From Helicobacter anseris (GTDB lineage: Bacteria; Campylobacterota; Campylobacteria; Campylobacterales; Helicobacteraceae), in the NCBI RefSeq assembly GCF_003364335.1, contig NZ_NXLX01000006.1:1-64000 (forward strand): a DNA stretch of 64,000 nucleotides, read 5' to 3'. Position numbers and translations under genes: made by a program. The notes below the pieces were generated by a model that had not been told where the DNA came from, made no database searches, and worked only from the letters and a program-made list of their open reading frames with translations. Positions 1 to 8,493 of the stretch are shown here, in pieces (position 1 is the stretch's first letter; each line of letters opens with the position of its first letter).

Positions 1-7
1 AAAGATT

Positions 8-231
8 TTTCCTTCTCCTGCCACCACTTAAACATTTTTATATTTTTTATTTTATTTTTTACTTTTCACTTTATAATTTTTTTGTTTTAAACAAACTAAA
101 ACAAAAAGAAATAAAACAATACTTTAAGCTTTAAAGATAAAAGAGAAATAACAAAACTCTTTAATCTTAAAATCAAATCTTAAAGTTTTATGACAAAACT
201 CCTTAGTTTAAGTGGTGGTTGGAGAGGGAAA
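8..231. repeat. Imperfect 26-bp inverted repeat enclosing AT-rich DNA
   Basis: The arm at 8-33 is the reverse complement of the arm at 206-231 except at three positions. The core CCACCACTTAAAC (21-33) pairs perfectly with GTTTAAGTGGTGG (206-218). About 170 bases of very AT-rich DNA without a convincing ORF lie between the arms. The element is downstream of mnmH on the minus strand. It could be a small non-autonomous (MITE-like) element, a long-loop RNA processing stem or part of a terminator region. I see no target-site duplication. What lies to the left is outside the window. Confidence 0.55.
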
Positions 232-246
232 GAGAATGAAATGTAT

Positions 247-1263
247 TTATGGGGTTTTATTGAGGGATTGTATCTCTTTTAATTCTTTGAGTGCTTCATT
301 TAAATCTTTATTTTCTATCTTATACTGATAAGATGGGATTTTATAAACTTTGTCATAATATTTCTCAATTAAAATTTGTGCAATTTTTTCAAGAGCTTGT
401 TTTTCCCATAGCTGCAAAATATCATCAAATGTGTTATTGCTAATGTAGGGTTTGATTCTATGCATTGCACAAAAAAAGAAATCTTGAGTGATAGTTTTAT
501 AGAGATTTGTAATTCTTTTTATTCTTTGTTCTATGGGTGCATCGATAAAAATAAATATCCCCTTGTGATAATTATCATAGAGCTCTTTTGGGATAATAAT
601 ATTTCCTAATTTTTTTGATTCTGCTTCGATAATAAGAGGAGAATGGATTTGTTTTTTTGAGAGCTCAAATTCTAAGAGATTTTCAAACATTTTTTGAGTA
701 GGTTGGGTTCCTAATACAAGGGTGGCTAAATCTCCAAAACTAGAACCATAATGATGTGCTAAGTTTTCTAAATCAATGCTTGATTGTGAGTATGCTTGAA
801 TTATTTCACTTTTTCCACAGCCAGTAGGACCACAGAGTGTAAGGAAGTGATGGGGGGTTTTTAGATTGCAAAGTACAAGTTGCCGATATCCTTTATATCC
901 CTCTTGGAGTTTATATACTTGTAAATCAAGATTTTTCAATACTTCATAAAGTGCTTGACTTCGTTTTCCACCTCTTGCACAATAGATAAGAATTTTGTTT
1001 TTATGTGAAAAAAGCTGAGCTATTTGTTTTTGTGAAGCAATTTTTTCAAGAAGTAGTGCAATATTTTTACAAGCTATGCTTGCGCCAAGAATTTTTGCTT
1101 GTAGAGAATCTTGATGATAGAGTGTGCCAATTTGCTTAAATTCATCATCATTTAAAACGGGGAAATTGTATGCTGTAGGGATATGAGAGTGTTGGTATTC
1201 GCTAGGGCTTCTTACATCAATGATTACATCAAATCCCCTATAATCATTTGCATAGCGTATCAT
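247..1263 (-). CDS. mnmH: tRNA 2-selenouridine synthase (MnmH/SelU)
   Basis: This enzyme replaces the sulfur of 2-thiouridine at wobble position 34 of certain tRNAs with selenium from selenophosphate. The 338-residue protein has the two expected parts. An N-terminal rhodanese domain carries the catalytic cysteine at about residue 95 in YCARGGKRS. A C-terminal P-loop domain has the Walker A motif GPTGCGKSE at about 145-153. Its length is close to that of the family. It is the last gene of the minus-strand operon that starts at cheAY, and its start overlaps the stop of the sulfatase gene by 4 nt (ATGA). Activity would need a selenophosphate synthase (SelD), which is not in the window. The assignment is secure from the motifs; the role of its unusual neighbours is unknown. 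Confidence 0.9.
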   Translation of the reverse strand: MIRYANDYRGFDVIIDVRSPSEYQHSHIPTAYNFPVLNDDEFKQIGTLYHQDSLQAKILGASIACKNIALLLEKIASQKQIAQLFSHKNKILIYCARGGKRSQALYEVLKNLDLQVYKLQEGYKGYRQLVLCNLKTPHHFLTLCGPTGCGKSEIIQAYSQSSIDLENLAHHYGSSFGDLATLVLGTQPTQKMFENLLEFELSKKQIHSPLIIEAESKKLGNIIIPKELYDNYHKGIFIFIDAPIEQRIKRITNLYKTITQDFFFCAMHRIKPYISNNTFDDILQLWEKQALEKIAQILIEKYYDKVYKIPSYQYKIENKDLNEALKELKEIQSLNKTP

Positions 1264-3224
1264 TTTTGTGCTTCTTGATTTTTAAAAATAAGATACCAGC
1301 TTATAGCTTTGGCTTGATTGAGTTTTTCATAGAGCGTTTGAATGTGTGTGATATTAGCTTGCTTTGTGATGAAAATCGGATTTTCATTTGGAGTATAAAG
1401 CATATCTTTATTTCCTATGACAAAGTATCCTAAAGCAAGTTTATTAGGGATCTTAAAGTTTGGATTGGTGCTTGCTAGAGGATTTCCAAAACTAGAATAT
1501 TTGAAATCTTTGTGAGAGATGAGCTCAATAATTGTTGGAGCAATATCAATATGTGCACCAATATTTGTGGTTTTATGTAAGGAGAGTGTAGGGGCGTAGA
1601 TGATACAAGGGATTTGCTTTGTAATGGCAATATTTGGGTTATTGGGATAGTTTCTATCGTAGTGATCTCCTGTGATAATAAAAAGAGAATCGGGATATTT
1701 TTTTGACATTTTTTCAATAAAGTCAATAAGAATTTTGTCATACCAATAGATATGTCCTAATATTTTTGCAGAAATAGGAAGATGATTTGTGTCTATAAAA
1801 TCTTGTATTTTTTGCAATGGCACACCATATTTTTCCAAAGGAATATCATAGGGTGGGTGGTTTGATGTTGTCATAATCATATTAAAACTTGGAGTATTTG
1901 TTGTATTTTCAAAGATAAAGTCAAATAAAACATTATCACTTACTCCCCAAATATTTTTATATGGAGAGGGATAGTCTTTTTGTTTTGCGAAGTTAAGAAG
2001 AAAGCTCTCATCAAAAAGTTTATTGAATCCTTGAGAATGGGTAAAAGTATCTAGTTTTTGCCAATTTCCAGATCCTCCATAATAAAAATAAGTTTGATAA
2101 TGTAGTTTTTTTACAATATTGGCAATAGAGGTTTCAAAACTAGGGATTTTCCCAATAAGTGTGTGTAGTGGAATATCTAGTTGCAATAATCCACTAATTT
2201 GAGAATCTAGGCTTTTTGCAGTAGATGGGGCATTTTCTAAAAAATAATCAATAGAGATAGCGTGAGGGTTTTTGATGAGATTTTTTGTAGCACTCATAAG
2301 GTTGATATCATCAAACCTTTCTTCAAAATGCCATTTGCTTAAACTTTCTGAGACAATATAAAAAATATGTCTAATTTTAGCAGAAGCAGTATTTTGTGAT
2401 GATTGTTCAAGGAGTTTGTAAATATCATAAGGGGGATTTGTATTGATATCAAAATATTCTTGTAGTGTTGTATTGATATCTTTTGGGTAAAAATCACTCA
2501 TAGAAGATTTTGTAATAACTTTGTAGCCTTTATATACAAAGTAGAGTGCTCTAAAGCTATCGGTAGTGATTTTTTTGAGAAATAGATTCTGTGATGGGGT
2601 GATTTGCTGATCTAAGGATTTACCTTTGAAACTAAAAGAAGCATTGATAAAAAATGTAAGCAATAAAAGTAAGAAAATTGCTGCAGATATGGTGTTGATA
2701 AGATGGTATTTTTTAAAAGTCAAAGTATTGATAAATGCAATGCTTTTTTGATAAAACCATAAAAAGATAAAGACAATTACAAAAGCACAAAGTATTTTTA
2801 CGCTAATAAAATATTCCCCACTAAGACCTGTTTGTAAGATCGCAATTCTATCATCAAATATAAGTCCTAGAAGATTGCTATTATAAATATCATGATAGAT
2901 AAGAAAAAATACCATATTGCCTATGTCTAAAATAACAATGATGGCAATAGAAAAGCTTGTAAAGATTTTTAAGCCCCTATCTTTAAAGATAAAACTAAAG
3001 ATAAGATATAAGATTGTAAAAAGTGCAACGATTCTGTTGTCATATTGCATTCCATTATAAAGGCACAAAATACTATCTAAGAATAAGGAGATATTCCATT
3101 GCTCTATATTCATTTCATTATGTAATATCCCAACATAGACAATAAAAATAATTCTTAAAGTAATAAATAAAACCGCAAGAATTAGGGCAAAAATGAGGGT
3201 TTTTAAAAGATTTTTTAGAATCAT
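1260..3224 (-). CDS. LTA-synthase-like sulfatase-fold membrane transferase
   Basis: The 654-residue protein has about five hydrophobic segments in its first 210 residues and then an extracytoplasmic alkaline-phosphatase/sulfatase domain. Visible landmarks match the LTA synthase/phosphoglycerol transferase group: VSESLS (metal-binding Glu, near 290), a nucleophile segment containing PSTAKSLDSQ, SNHPPYD (His) and GDHYDRN at about 519 (Asp-His metal ligands). By my alignment by eye the usual nucleophilic Thr may be Ser here. Family members transfer phosphoglycerol or similar groups from lipids to surface polymers; the acceptor cannot be deduced. It overlaps both neighbours by 4 nt, so it is probably translationally coupled with the small membrane protein upstream and mnmH downstream. 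A phosphoethanolamine transferase is a less likely alternative. Confidence 0.75.
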   Translation of the reverse strand: MILKNLLKTLIFALILAVLFITLRIIFIVYVGILHNEMNIEQWNISLFLDSILCLYNGMQYDNRIVALFTILYLIFSFIFKDRGLKIFTSFSIAIIVILDIGNMVFFLIYHDIYNSNLLGLIFDDRIAILQTGLSGEYFISVKILCAFVIVFIFLWFYQKSIAFINTLTFKKYHLINTISAAIFLLLLLTFFINASFSFKGKSLDQQITPSQNLFLKKITTDSFRALYFVYKGYKVITKSSMSDFYPKDINTTLQEYFDINTNPPYDIYKLLEQSSQNTASAKIRHIFYIVSESLSKWHFEERFDDINLMSATKNLIKNPHAISIDYFLENAPSTAKSLDSQISGLLQLDIPLHTLIGKIPSFETSIANIVKKLHYQTYFYYGGSGNWQKLDTFTHSQGFNKLFDESFLLNFAKQKDYPSPYKNIWGVSDNVLFDFIFENTTNTPSFNMIMTTSNHPPYDIPLEKYGVPLQKIQDFIDTNHLPISAKILGHIYWYDKILIDFIEKMSKKYPDSLFIITGDHYDRNYPNNPNIAITKQIPCIIYAPTLSLHKTTNIGAHIDIAPTIIELISHKDFKYSSFGNPLASTNPNFKIPNKLALGYFVIGNKDMLYTPNENPIFITKQANITHIQTLYEKLNQAKAISWYLIFKNQEAQK

Positions 3225-3787
3225 TTTTTGATTTTCTGAAAGCTTTTAATACAAAGTGCAATAAGGGTTGCAATTAAAATTGGCACATCAAAGAAATAAT
3301 CAAAAATATTATTGACTTCAAAAAGACCTAGGTTGTAGGCAAAAAGGCAAAATAGATACGCCAAAGAGACAATTTTATCAAAGAAAAAAGATATAAAGAT
3401 AATACTACTAGCAATAAGAATTGTGTAAGTATGGTCAGTATAATAGATATTAAGTGGAATAATATTTAAAAAACAAAGATAGAAAAATAAGTTAGCAAAG
3501 GCAATATAAAGATATCCTTTGTAGGAAATAAAAAAGATTTTTTTCTTTTTAAATTGCAAAATCTCTAAGCATAAGAGTGCGCAAAGTATGAGGGTAAAAA
3601 AACTAAGATTGCTCGTAATACTATAGGTTAAATCATTAAGACTTAAGTGATGGTAGAAAGGGATATTGCATAAAATGCCAATGAATAGTATGCAAAAATA
3701 ATAAGCAAATTGCTTTGCTCTTGTATAAGAGAGTAGCAAGAGAGTGATGGTGATATAAGGAAGAGTTAAGAGATAATGCATTATCAT
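3221..3787 (-). CDS. Hypothetical polytopic membrane protein
   Basis: I do not recognise this 188-residue protein. It is almost entirely hydrophobic, with about six predicted membrane spans separated by short loops, one of them a lysine-rich turn (KKKK, near residue 80). It ends in a basic tail, IKSFQKIKK. It overlaps the BNR gene upstream and the sulfatase gene downstream by 4 nt each, so the three are very likely translated together. A role with the sulfatase, for instance in presenting or exporting a lipid-linked substrate, is inference only. A second Met two codons in (3781) is an alternative start. Confidence 0.6.
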   Translation of the reverse strand: MIMHYLLTLPYITITLLLLSYTRAKQFAYYFCILFIGILCNIPFYHHLSLNDLTYSITSNLSFFTLILCALLCLEILQFKKKKIFFISYKGYLYIAFANLFFYLCFLNIIPLNIYYTDHTYTILIASSIIFISFFFDKIVSLAYLFCLFAYNLGLFEVNNIFDYFFDVPILIATLIALCIKSFQKIKK

Positions 3788-4914
3788 GGTTGTTCCTCCA
3801 AATAATGAGTGCTTAACATAAGGTGTCTAATAAACTTTCTATCCACTGTATAAGTAATATGCAAGATTCCATTTGAGATAAAAATATAAGGATAACTTAC
3901 TTCTCCATTTGGAGTATTTGTTTCATCAATATTAAGTAATTTTGTGAATTGATTATCATAATTAAGTTTTGAGATGACAAGTTCACCTCTAGGGAGATTA
4001 TCAATTCTTGTATTGTGTAGCAAATAGGCTGTATTATTTATGGCAAAGAGATTAAGAGAGTTATCTTCATTTGGAATATTTGCGGATTGTAGTGGTTGGT
4101 ATTTAAGATTGTTATCACATTTTTGCGTATAAAGAATGGATCTTGCTTTTTTGTGGGCTCTAAAGGCAATAAGACAGTGTGTAGAATCTAGAGCTGTAAT
4201 ACTTGGTTGTAATAATCCAAATGCATTATTTGGCTTTGAGATTTGTAATTTTTTCCCTGTAGTATCAAAAGTAACCATTAGTGCATATTTATTTGCAAGT
4301 TCGTGATAAATAGGAAGAATAAATCCTTTATCTTGAAAATCATTAAAAGTTATTCCAAGAGGTGGAGTGCGAACAAGGTTGCTTAGATTGGCAAATGGGC
4401 TTAAATGTAATGCTTTTTGAAAACGAAAATAGATATTTTGAGGGTTTGCTACAGAGGTGTAGTGATAAATTTTGCTTGTTGCCCATCCTCCAATACTCAC
4501 TCCCACTACAAAAAGATGCAAGGTATTATCAAGATGATAAAGCACAGGATTTCCAATTTTGCTTATATATTCTTTGGCATCTTGCATCAATTGTTTTGGA
4601 TTGAGAATCTCAAAAGCCTCGCTCCATTGATTGTTGTGAAAAATATTTGCATAGATTGCCACATCTTTTGCACCTTCTCTGCTTCCAGCAAAATATGCAC
4701 TGATAAGATATTCAGAATCAATAGGAGCAATCGTGCTAGAATGGGCAGATTTTACATTTGGAGGTGGAGGAATATCTTGTTTTTTATAAATTCTTTGAGT
4801 TGTAAAATCTGCTGTTTTAGCGATAAAATCAAATTGTCTATCAGGGGGAATTTGATAATAAGCAATGCCTGATAGAATGCAAAGGGTAATAAAGAAAAAT
4901 GAAAAATATTTCAT
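3784..4914 (-). CDS. Exo-alpha-sialidase-like BNR-repeat exported protein
   Basis: The 376-residue protein begins with a hydrophobic segment (residues 4-20) that acts as a signal peptide or anchor, so the rest is extracytoplasmic. The body resembles the BNR/Asp-box beta-propeller family often annotated as exo-alpha-sialidase. It has an early segment SAYFAGSREG, a mid TPPLG segment, and near the C-terminus SYPYIFISNGILHITYT followed by RKFIRH, typical of the last propeller blades. Whether it is a true sialidase is uncertain, because many bacterial members of this family have no tested activity. It starts 3 nt after the cheW stop and overlaps the next gene by 4 nt. Its pairing with an LTA-synthase-like protein suggests work on a surface glycan or polymer. 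Confidence 0.65.
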   Translation of the reverse strand: MKYFSFFFITLCILSGIAYYQIPPDRQFDFIAKTADFTTQRIYKKQDIPPPPNVKSAHSSTIAPIDSEYLISAYFAGSREGAKDVAIYANIFHNNQWSEAFEILNPKQLMQDAKEYISKIGNPVLYHLDNTLHLFVVGVSIGGWATSKIYHYTSVANPQNIYFRFQKALHLSPFANLSNLVRTPPLGITFNDFQDKGFILPIYHELANKYALMVTFDTTGKKLQISKPNNAFGLLQPSITALDSTHCLIAFRAHKKARSILYTQKCDNNLKYQPLQSANIPNEDNSLNLFAINNTAYLLHNTRIDNLPRGELVISKLNYDNQFTKLLNIDETNTPNGEVSYPYIFISNGILHITYTVDRKFIRHLMLSTHYLEEQP

Positions 4915-4917
4915 ATC

Positions 4918-5421
4918 CTAGAAAGTCTTTTTCAATAAGTTTTCAATCTTTAAGATAGTGATAAGTTTGTCGTTTTGTTTTCCCACGCCAAGCATCAAAT
5001 CTGCCTTTTCATTGATAGTTTCTGGGATAGGGTCAATTTCACTTTGTTTTAACCTTAAGGCTTCAGTAAGTCTATCAATCATAAAACCAGCAATCATATC
5101 TTCGTGTTTGATGACAAGATAGCAAGTATCTTTATTTGGCTTTATTGCAGGAAGATTAAATTTTCTTCGTAAATCTATAAGAGGAAAGACATTGCCTCTA
5201 AGATTAAAAACTCCTAAAACATAATCTGGGGTTTTGGGAACTCGTGTATAGTCTATAGGTTTTACAATTTCAAGAACATTTAAAATAGGCACAGCAAATT
5301 CCTCATTACCCACAACAAAACCAATAACTTGTGTTACATCTTCAATTTCTTCTTTTTTTGTTTTTGTGTAGTTTTGTTTTTGGTTATCAAATATTTCTTT
5401 TAATCGTTCTTTATTCATCAT
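4918..5421 (-). CDS. cheW: Chemotaxis coupling protein CheW
   Basis: CheW links chemoreceptors to the histidine kinase CheA in polar arrays. The 167-residue protein is a single CheW-like SH3-fold domain (about 28-165), with the conserved stretch VLGVFNLRGNVFPLIDLR and the C-terminal LITILKIENLL. Its start overlaps the end of cheAY by 11 nt, so the two are coupled, as expected for proteins that form one signalling complex. It is a stand-alone CheW without a receiver domain, so it is not CheV. The first ATG is followed directly by a second (5418), which could also serve as start. Confidence 0.93.
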   Translation of the reverse strand: MMNKERLKEIFDNQKQNYTKTKKEEIEDVTQVIGFVVGNEEFAVPILNVLEIVKPIDYTRVPKTPDYVLGVFNLRGNVFPLIDLRRKFNLPAIKPNKDTCYLVIKHEDMIAGFMIDRLTEALRLKQSEIDPIPETINEKADLMLGVGKQNDKLITILKIENLLKKTF

Positions 5422-7711
5422 GAGTTCCTGTATTTTTAAAATTGATATTTCTTTTTACAATGTTGATAAGATAGTCTTGTGTGCATGGTTTGGTGATGTA
5501 TTCTGTCATACCAGATTCAATGCCTCGCATTCTATCTGTTTTTTCTCCTTTGCTTGTTAGGGCAATGATTGGAAGGTTTCTGAAACGATTGTATTTTCTT
5601 ACTTCTGAAGCAAAGGTATAGCCATCCATTTTTGGCATTTCTACATCTACTAATATCGCATCAAAACCTTTTTCACTATTTTTAAGCAACTCTATCCCCT
5701 CAAGACCATTATTAGCTTCTATGATTGTAATGCCAAGAGGTTCTAAAAATTTCTTAAATAAGTGCTTATCTGTAGTGCTATCATCAATCATTAAGATTCT
5801 ATAATCACTTGGAGATTTTTTGATATCAGAGGAGTTTTCTTTTGCGTCATTTACATTAGTTTTGACATCTTTTGCCATTTCCATCATTGCAGGCACATCA
5901 ACAATAAGAGTAATTTTTCCATCTCCTCTTACTGTGGCACCAGCGATACCAGGAGTTCCTTTGAGGTAATAGCCTAGAGATTTAATAACAATTTCTTCTT
6001 GTCCTATGAGATAATCTACAATAATTCCAATTTTTTGTTCAGCTAGTCCTACAATTACAACATAAACTTCATTAGAGTTATCAAATGTTGTTTTGACATC
6101 AAAGATGTCTGCAAGACGCACCAAAGAAAGAACTTCATTGCGTAGTCTTAAGACACTTCTTCCATCAATGCTATAAATTTCATTAGGATCAATTCTCACT
6201 GTTTCTAATACAGAGGATAGAGGGATTGCGTAGTATTCTTCTTGAATTGCTACAAGTAATGCTTGAATAATAGCTAGTGTAAGAGGGATTTTTAGCTTTA
6301 AGGTTGTGCCAACATTTTTTTCAGATTCTATTTCTATGATTCCATTAAGTTTTTCAATATTGGTTTTTACAACATCCATTCCAACGCCACGACCAGAAAT
6401 ATTTGTAATAGAGCTTGCAGTGGAAAAACCAGGTTTAAAAATCAAAGAATAAGCTTCTTTTTCGCTCATATTTTCAGCTTCAAATTGTGTAATTAGTTGT
6501 TTTTCAATAGCTTTTTGCTTAAGATATTGGGCATCAAGTCCTTTTCCATCATCACTAATTTTAATAACAATATGATTCCCCTCATTGTAAGCGCTTAGAT
6601 TGATATTTCCAGTTTCACTTTTATTAAGGGATTTTCTAGTGGTTATATCTTCGATTCCATGGTCACAAGAATTTCGAATGATATGCACAAGAGGATCTCC
6701 AATTTCTTCAACAATAGATTTATCTAGCTCTGTTTCTTCCCCACTAATATTTAGTTCAATATCTTTGCTTAGTTCTCTTGATAAATCTCTAATCATTCTT
6801 GGAAATTTGTTAAATACCTTGCTAATTGGAAGCATTCTAGTTTTCATTACAGCAAGTTGCAAATCCGTTGTTACTGTAGAAATAGAAGACACAACTTGAT
6901 TAAATTCCTCTAGGAAATTTTCCCCATCATAGCGTTGTTCGGCATCACTATAGATTCTTAAAAGTCTATTTTTTCCTAAAACAAGTTCTCCGATAAGATT
7001 CATTAGATTATCAAGGCGTTTGACATCAACTCTAACAGTTTGCTCTATGGTTTTTTCTTCTACTGCTTTGGTATTTTTTTGAGGTTTGACATCTGGAGTT
7101 TTTGGAGAGGATGTTTGAGGAGTTTTCTTTTGCGCTCTCTTTGCCTTATCAATTTGCTGTCTTTCATTAAGCAATCTTTCTATCTCTGCTTCGACTTCAT
7201 CACTGCTCATTGCACTATAATCCACATCTTTTGTTTCTTCTTGGGGTTGCTTTGTCTTTTCTGCTTTGGATTTTGTTTTCGTGCTTTTTTTACTATTTTT
7301 TTCTTTTGTTGGAGTAAAGGTATTGTTTGAGATATCTTGGAGATTTTGGACACATTCTGTGATATCAATGCTACTATCTATATCACTTTTATTTTTTTGT
7401 ATAGTTTGCAAAAGTGCTTTCATAAGATCAATAGATTCTAAGACGACATCCATAATGCTAGGAGTAATTACCAATTCCTCTTTTCTGGCTTTATTGAGGA
7501 CATCTTCCATGTTGTGTGTAAGGTTTGTTAAAATATCAAAACCTAGAAAAGAGCTTGAACCTTTTATGGTGTGAGCTACTCTGAAGATGCGATTTAAAAG
7601 CTCTAAATCCTTTGGATTGTGTTCTAATTCTATAAGGTCTTGATCCAATTGCTCTACAAGTTCGGAGGCTTCGATTAGAAAATCTTCTATTATTTCTTGC
7701 ATTTCATCCAT
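5411..7711 (-). CDS. cheA: Chemotaxis histidine kinase with fused receiver (CheAY)
   Basis: This 766-residue kinase autophosphorylates in response to receptors and passes phosphate to response regulators that control flagellar rotation. Domains in order are: HPt, with the phosphorylated His near 47 in AHTIKGSSSF; a charged, repeat-poor linker (about 125-230); a dimerisation helix pair; the ATPase, with N box HIIRNSCDHG and G boxes DDGKGLD and GRGVGMDVV; a CheW-like domain; and a C-terminal receiver (about 640-760) with IDDS, phosphoacceptor Asp in DVEMPKMDGY and Lys in ITKPC. The CheA-receiver fusion is typical of Helicobacter and Campylobacter, where the receiver is thought to act as a phosphate sink. 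A Shine-Dalgarno AAGGGAAGAG precedes the start. It is the first gene of the operon. Confidence 0.95.
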   Translation of the reverse strand: MDEMQEIIEDFLIEASELVEQLDQDLIELEHNPKDLELLNRIFRVAHTIKGSSSFLGFDILTNLTHNMEDVLNKARKEELVITPSIMDVVLESIDLMKALLQTIQKNKSDIDSSIDITECVQNLQDISNNTFTPTKEKNSKKSTKTKSKAEKTKQPQEETKDVDYSAMSSDEVEAEIERLLNERQQIDKAKRAQKKTPQTSSPKTPDVKPQKNTKAVEEKTIEQTVRVDVKRLDNLMNLIGELVLGKNRLLRIYSDAEQRYDGENFLEEFNQVVSSISTVTTDLQLAVMKTRMLPISKVFNKFPRMIRDLSRELSKDIELNISGEETELDKSIVEEIGDPLVHIIRNSCDHGIEDITTRKSLNKSETGNINLSAYNEGNHIVIKISDDGKGLDAQYLKQKAIEKQLITQFEAENMSEKEAYSLIFKPGFSTASSITNISGRGVGMDVVKTNIEKLNGIIEIESEKNVGTTLKLKIPLTLAIIQALLVAIQEEYYAIPLSSVLETVRIDPNEIYSIDGRSVLRLRNEVLSLVRLADIFDVKTTFDNSNEVYVVIVGLAEQKIGIIVDYLIGQEEIVIKSLGYYLKGTPGIAGATVRGDGKITLIVDVPAMMEMAKDVKTNVNDAKENSSDIKKSPSDYRILMIDDSTTDKHLFKKFLEPLGITIIEANNGLEGIELLKNSEKGFDAILVDVEMPKMDGYTFASEVRKYNRFRNLPIIALTSKGEKTDRMRGIESGMTEYITKPCTQDYLINIVKRNINFKNTGTHDE

Positions 7712-7775
7712 TATTGTGCTCTTCCCTTTCAGTTAGTATTTAATAATTATCTTTCTAATTTTACAATTTTAATCT

Positions 7776-8492
7776 TTAAATTAGGTTATAAAAATGTTTT
7801 TTGCTCATCTGCAAGATTTTTTTATGGCAATAAAATGAAGGAATGGCAAGATAATTTTCCTGATACAATATAGTATGAAAGTGTCCCTCAAGTATATAAT
7901 CAAAGCTTATATGATTTTTTTTTGAAAAATTGTTGTAGTGATCGATTCTCTTTTTTGAAAAATTTGCATTATTATGCAATGGAATAATTTTTTTTAGCAT
8001 TATCTTTGCGTGAATTTTTTGATAAATTTTTCCAAAACTCAAAGAATCTATAATCCTTAATAGACTAAGAATTATTGGATTATTTATGGTGTTGATATAA
8101 AAAGAATACCACGCAGAAATAAAAATATCCCCGTGTGCAAGTAAAATTTTTTTGTTTTCAAAGCTAAAAAGCGCGGGTTGAAGTTTTCTAGGATAGATTT
8201 TTACTTTAGGTAAAAGTGATTGTGGCAGTGCAAAGTCGTGATTCCCTTCAAAATAAAAAACTTCACTTTTTAGGCTTAAATCATTGATTTTTTTTAGCAA
8301 GGGTAGATGTTTGTTGAGGCTTGAAGGGATGTGCCCAATTAAAAGATGAAAAATATCTCCCATAAAAAATACTTGCGAAGGAGGATTGAGATTTAATCTT
8401 TCTATTAATTCAAAAAACCTTGCATCATTATCATGAAAATGTGCATCTGCTATAAACAATGCACCTTCTTTAATCATAGGTAGGTTTTGCAT
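7776..8492 (-). CDS. LpxH-like metallophosphoesterase
   Basis: The 238-residue protein has the calcineurin-like phosphoesterase metal motifs in order: DAHFHDND, GDIFHL, GNHDF, LAHGD and GHFHT. This arrangement and length fit UDP-2,3-diacylglucosamine pyrophosphatases (LpxH type), which make lipid X in lipid A synthesis at the inner-membrane surface. The first motif is DAHFHDND rather than the usual DLHL, so the exact substrate is not certain. It follows argC with a single base between, so it is probably co-transcribed from the DUF4149 gene onwards. The first Met, preceding QNLPMIKEGALFIADAH, leaves only a short lead into the fold; a Met five residues later could also be used. Confidence 0.75.
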   Translation of the reverse strand: MQNLPMIKEGALFIADAHFHDNDARFFELIERLNLNPPSQVFFMGDIFHLLIGHIPSSLNKHLPLLKKINDLSLKSEVFYFEGNHDFALPQSLLPKVKIYPRKLQPALFSFENKKILLAHGDIFISAWYSFYINTINNPIILSLLRIIDSLSFGKIYQKIHAKIMLKKIIPLHNNANFSKKRIDHYNNFSKKNHISFDYILEGHFHTILYQENYLAIPSFYCHKKILQMSKKHFYNLI

Positions 8493-8493
8493 T

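Noticed and set aside
4362-4872. Plus-strand ORFs opposite the BNR gene
   Set aside because: They are shadows of a well-supported minus-strand gene, with no start signal or recognisable product.
7040-7574. Phenylalanine-rich plus-strand ORFs opposite the cheAY linker
   Set aside because: The odd composition is the complement of the Lys/Glu-rich CheA linker.
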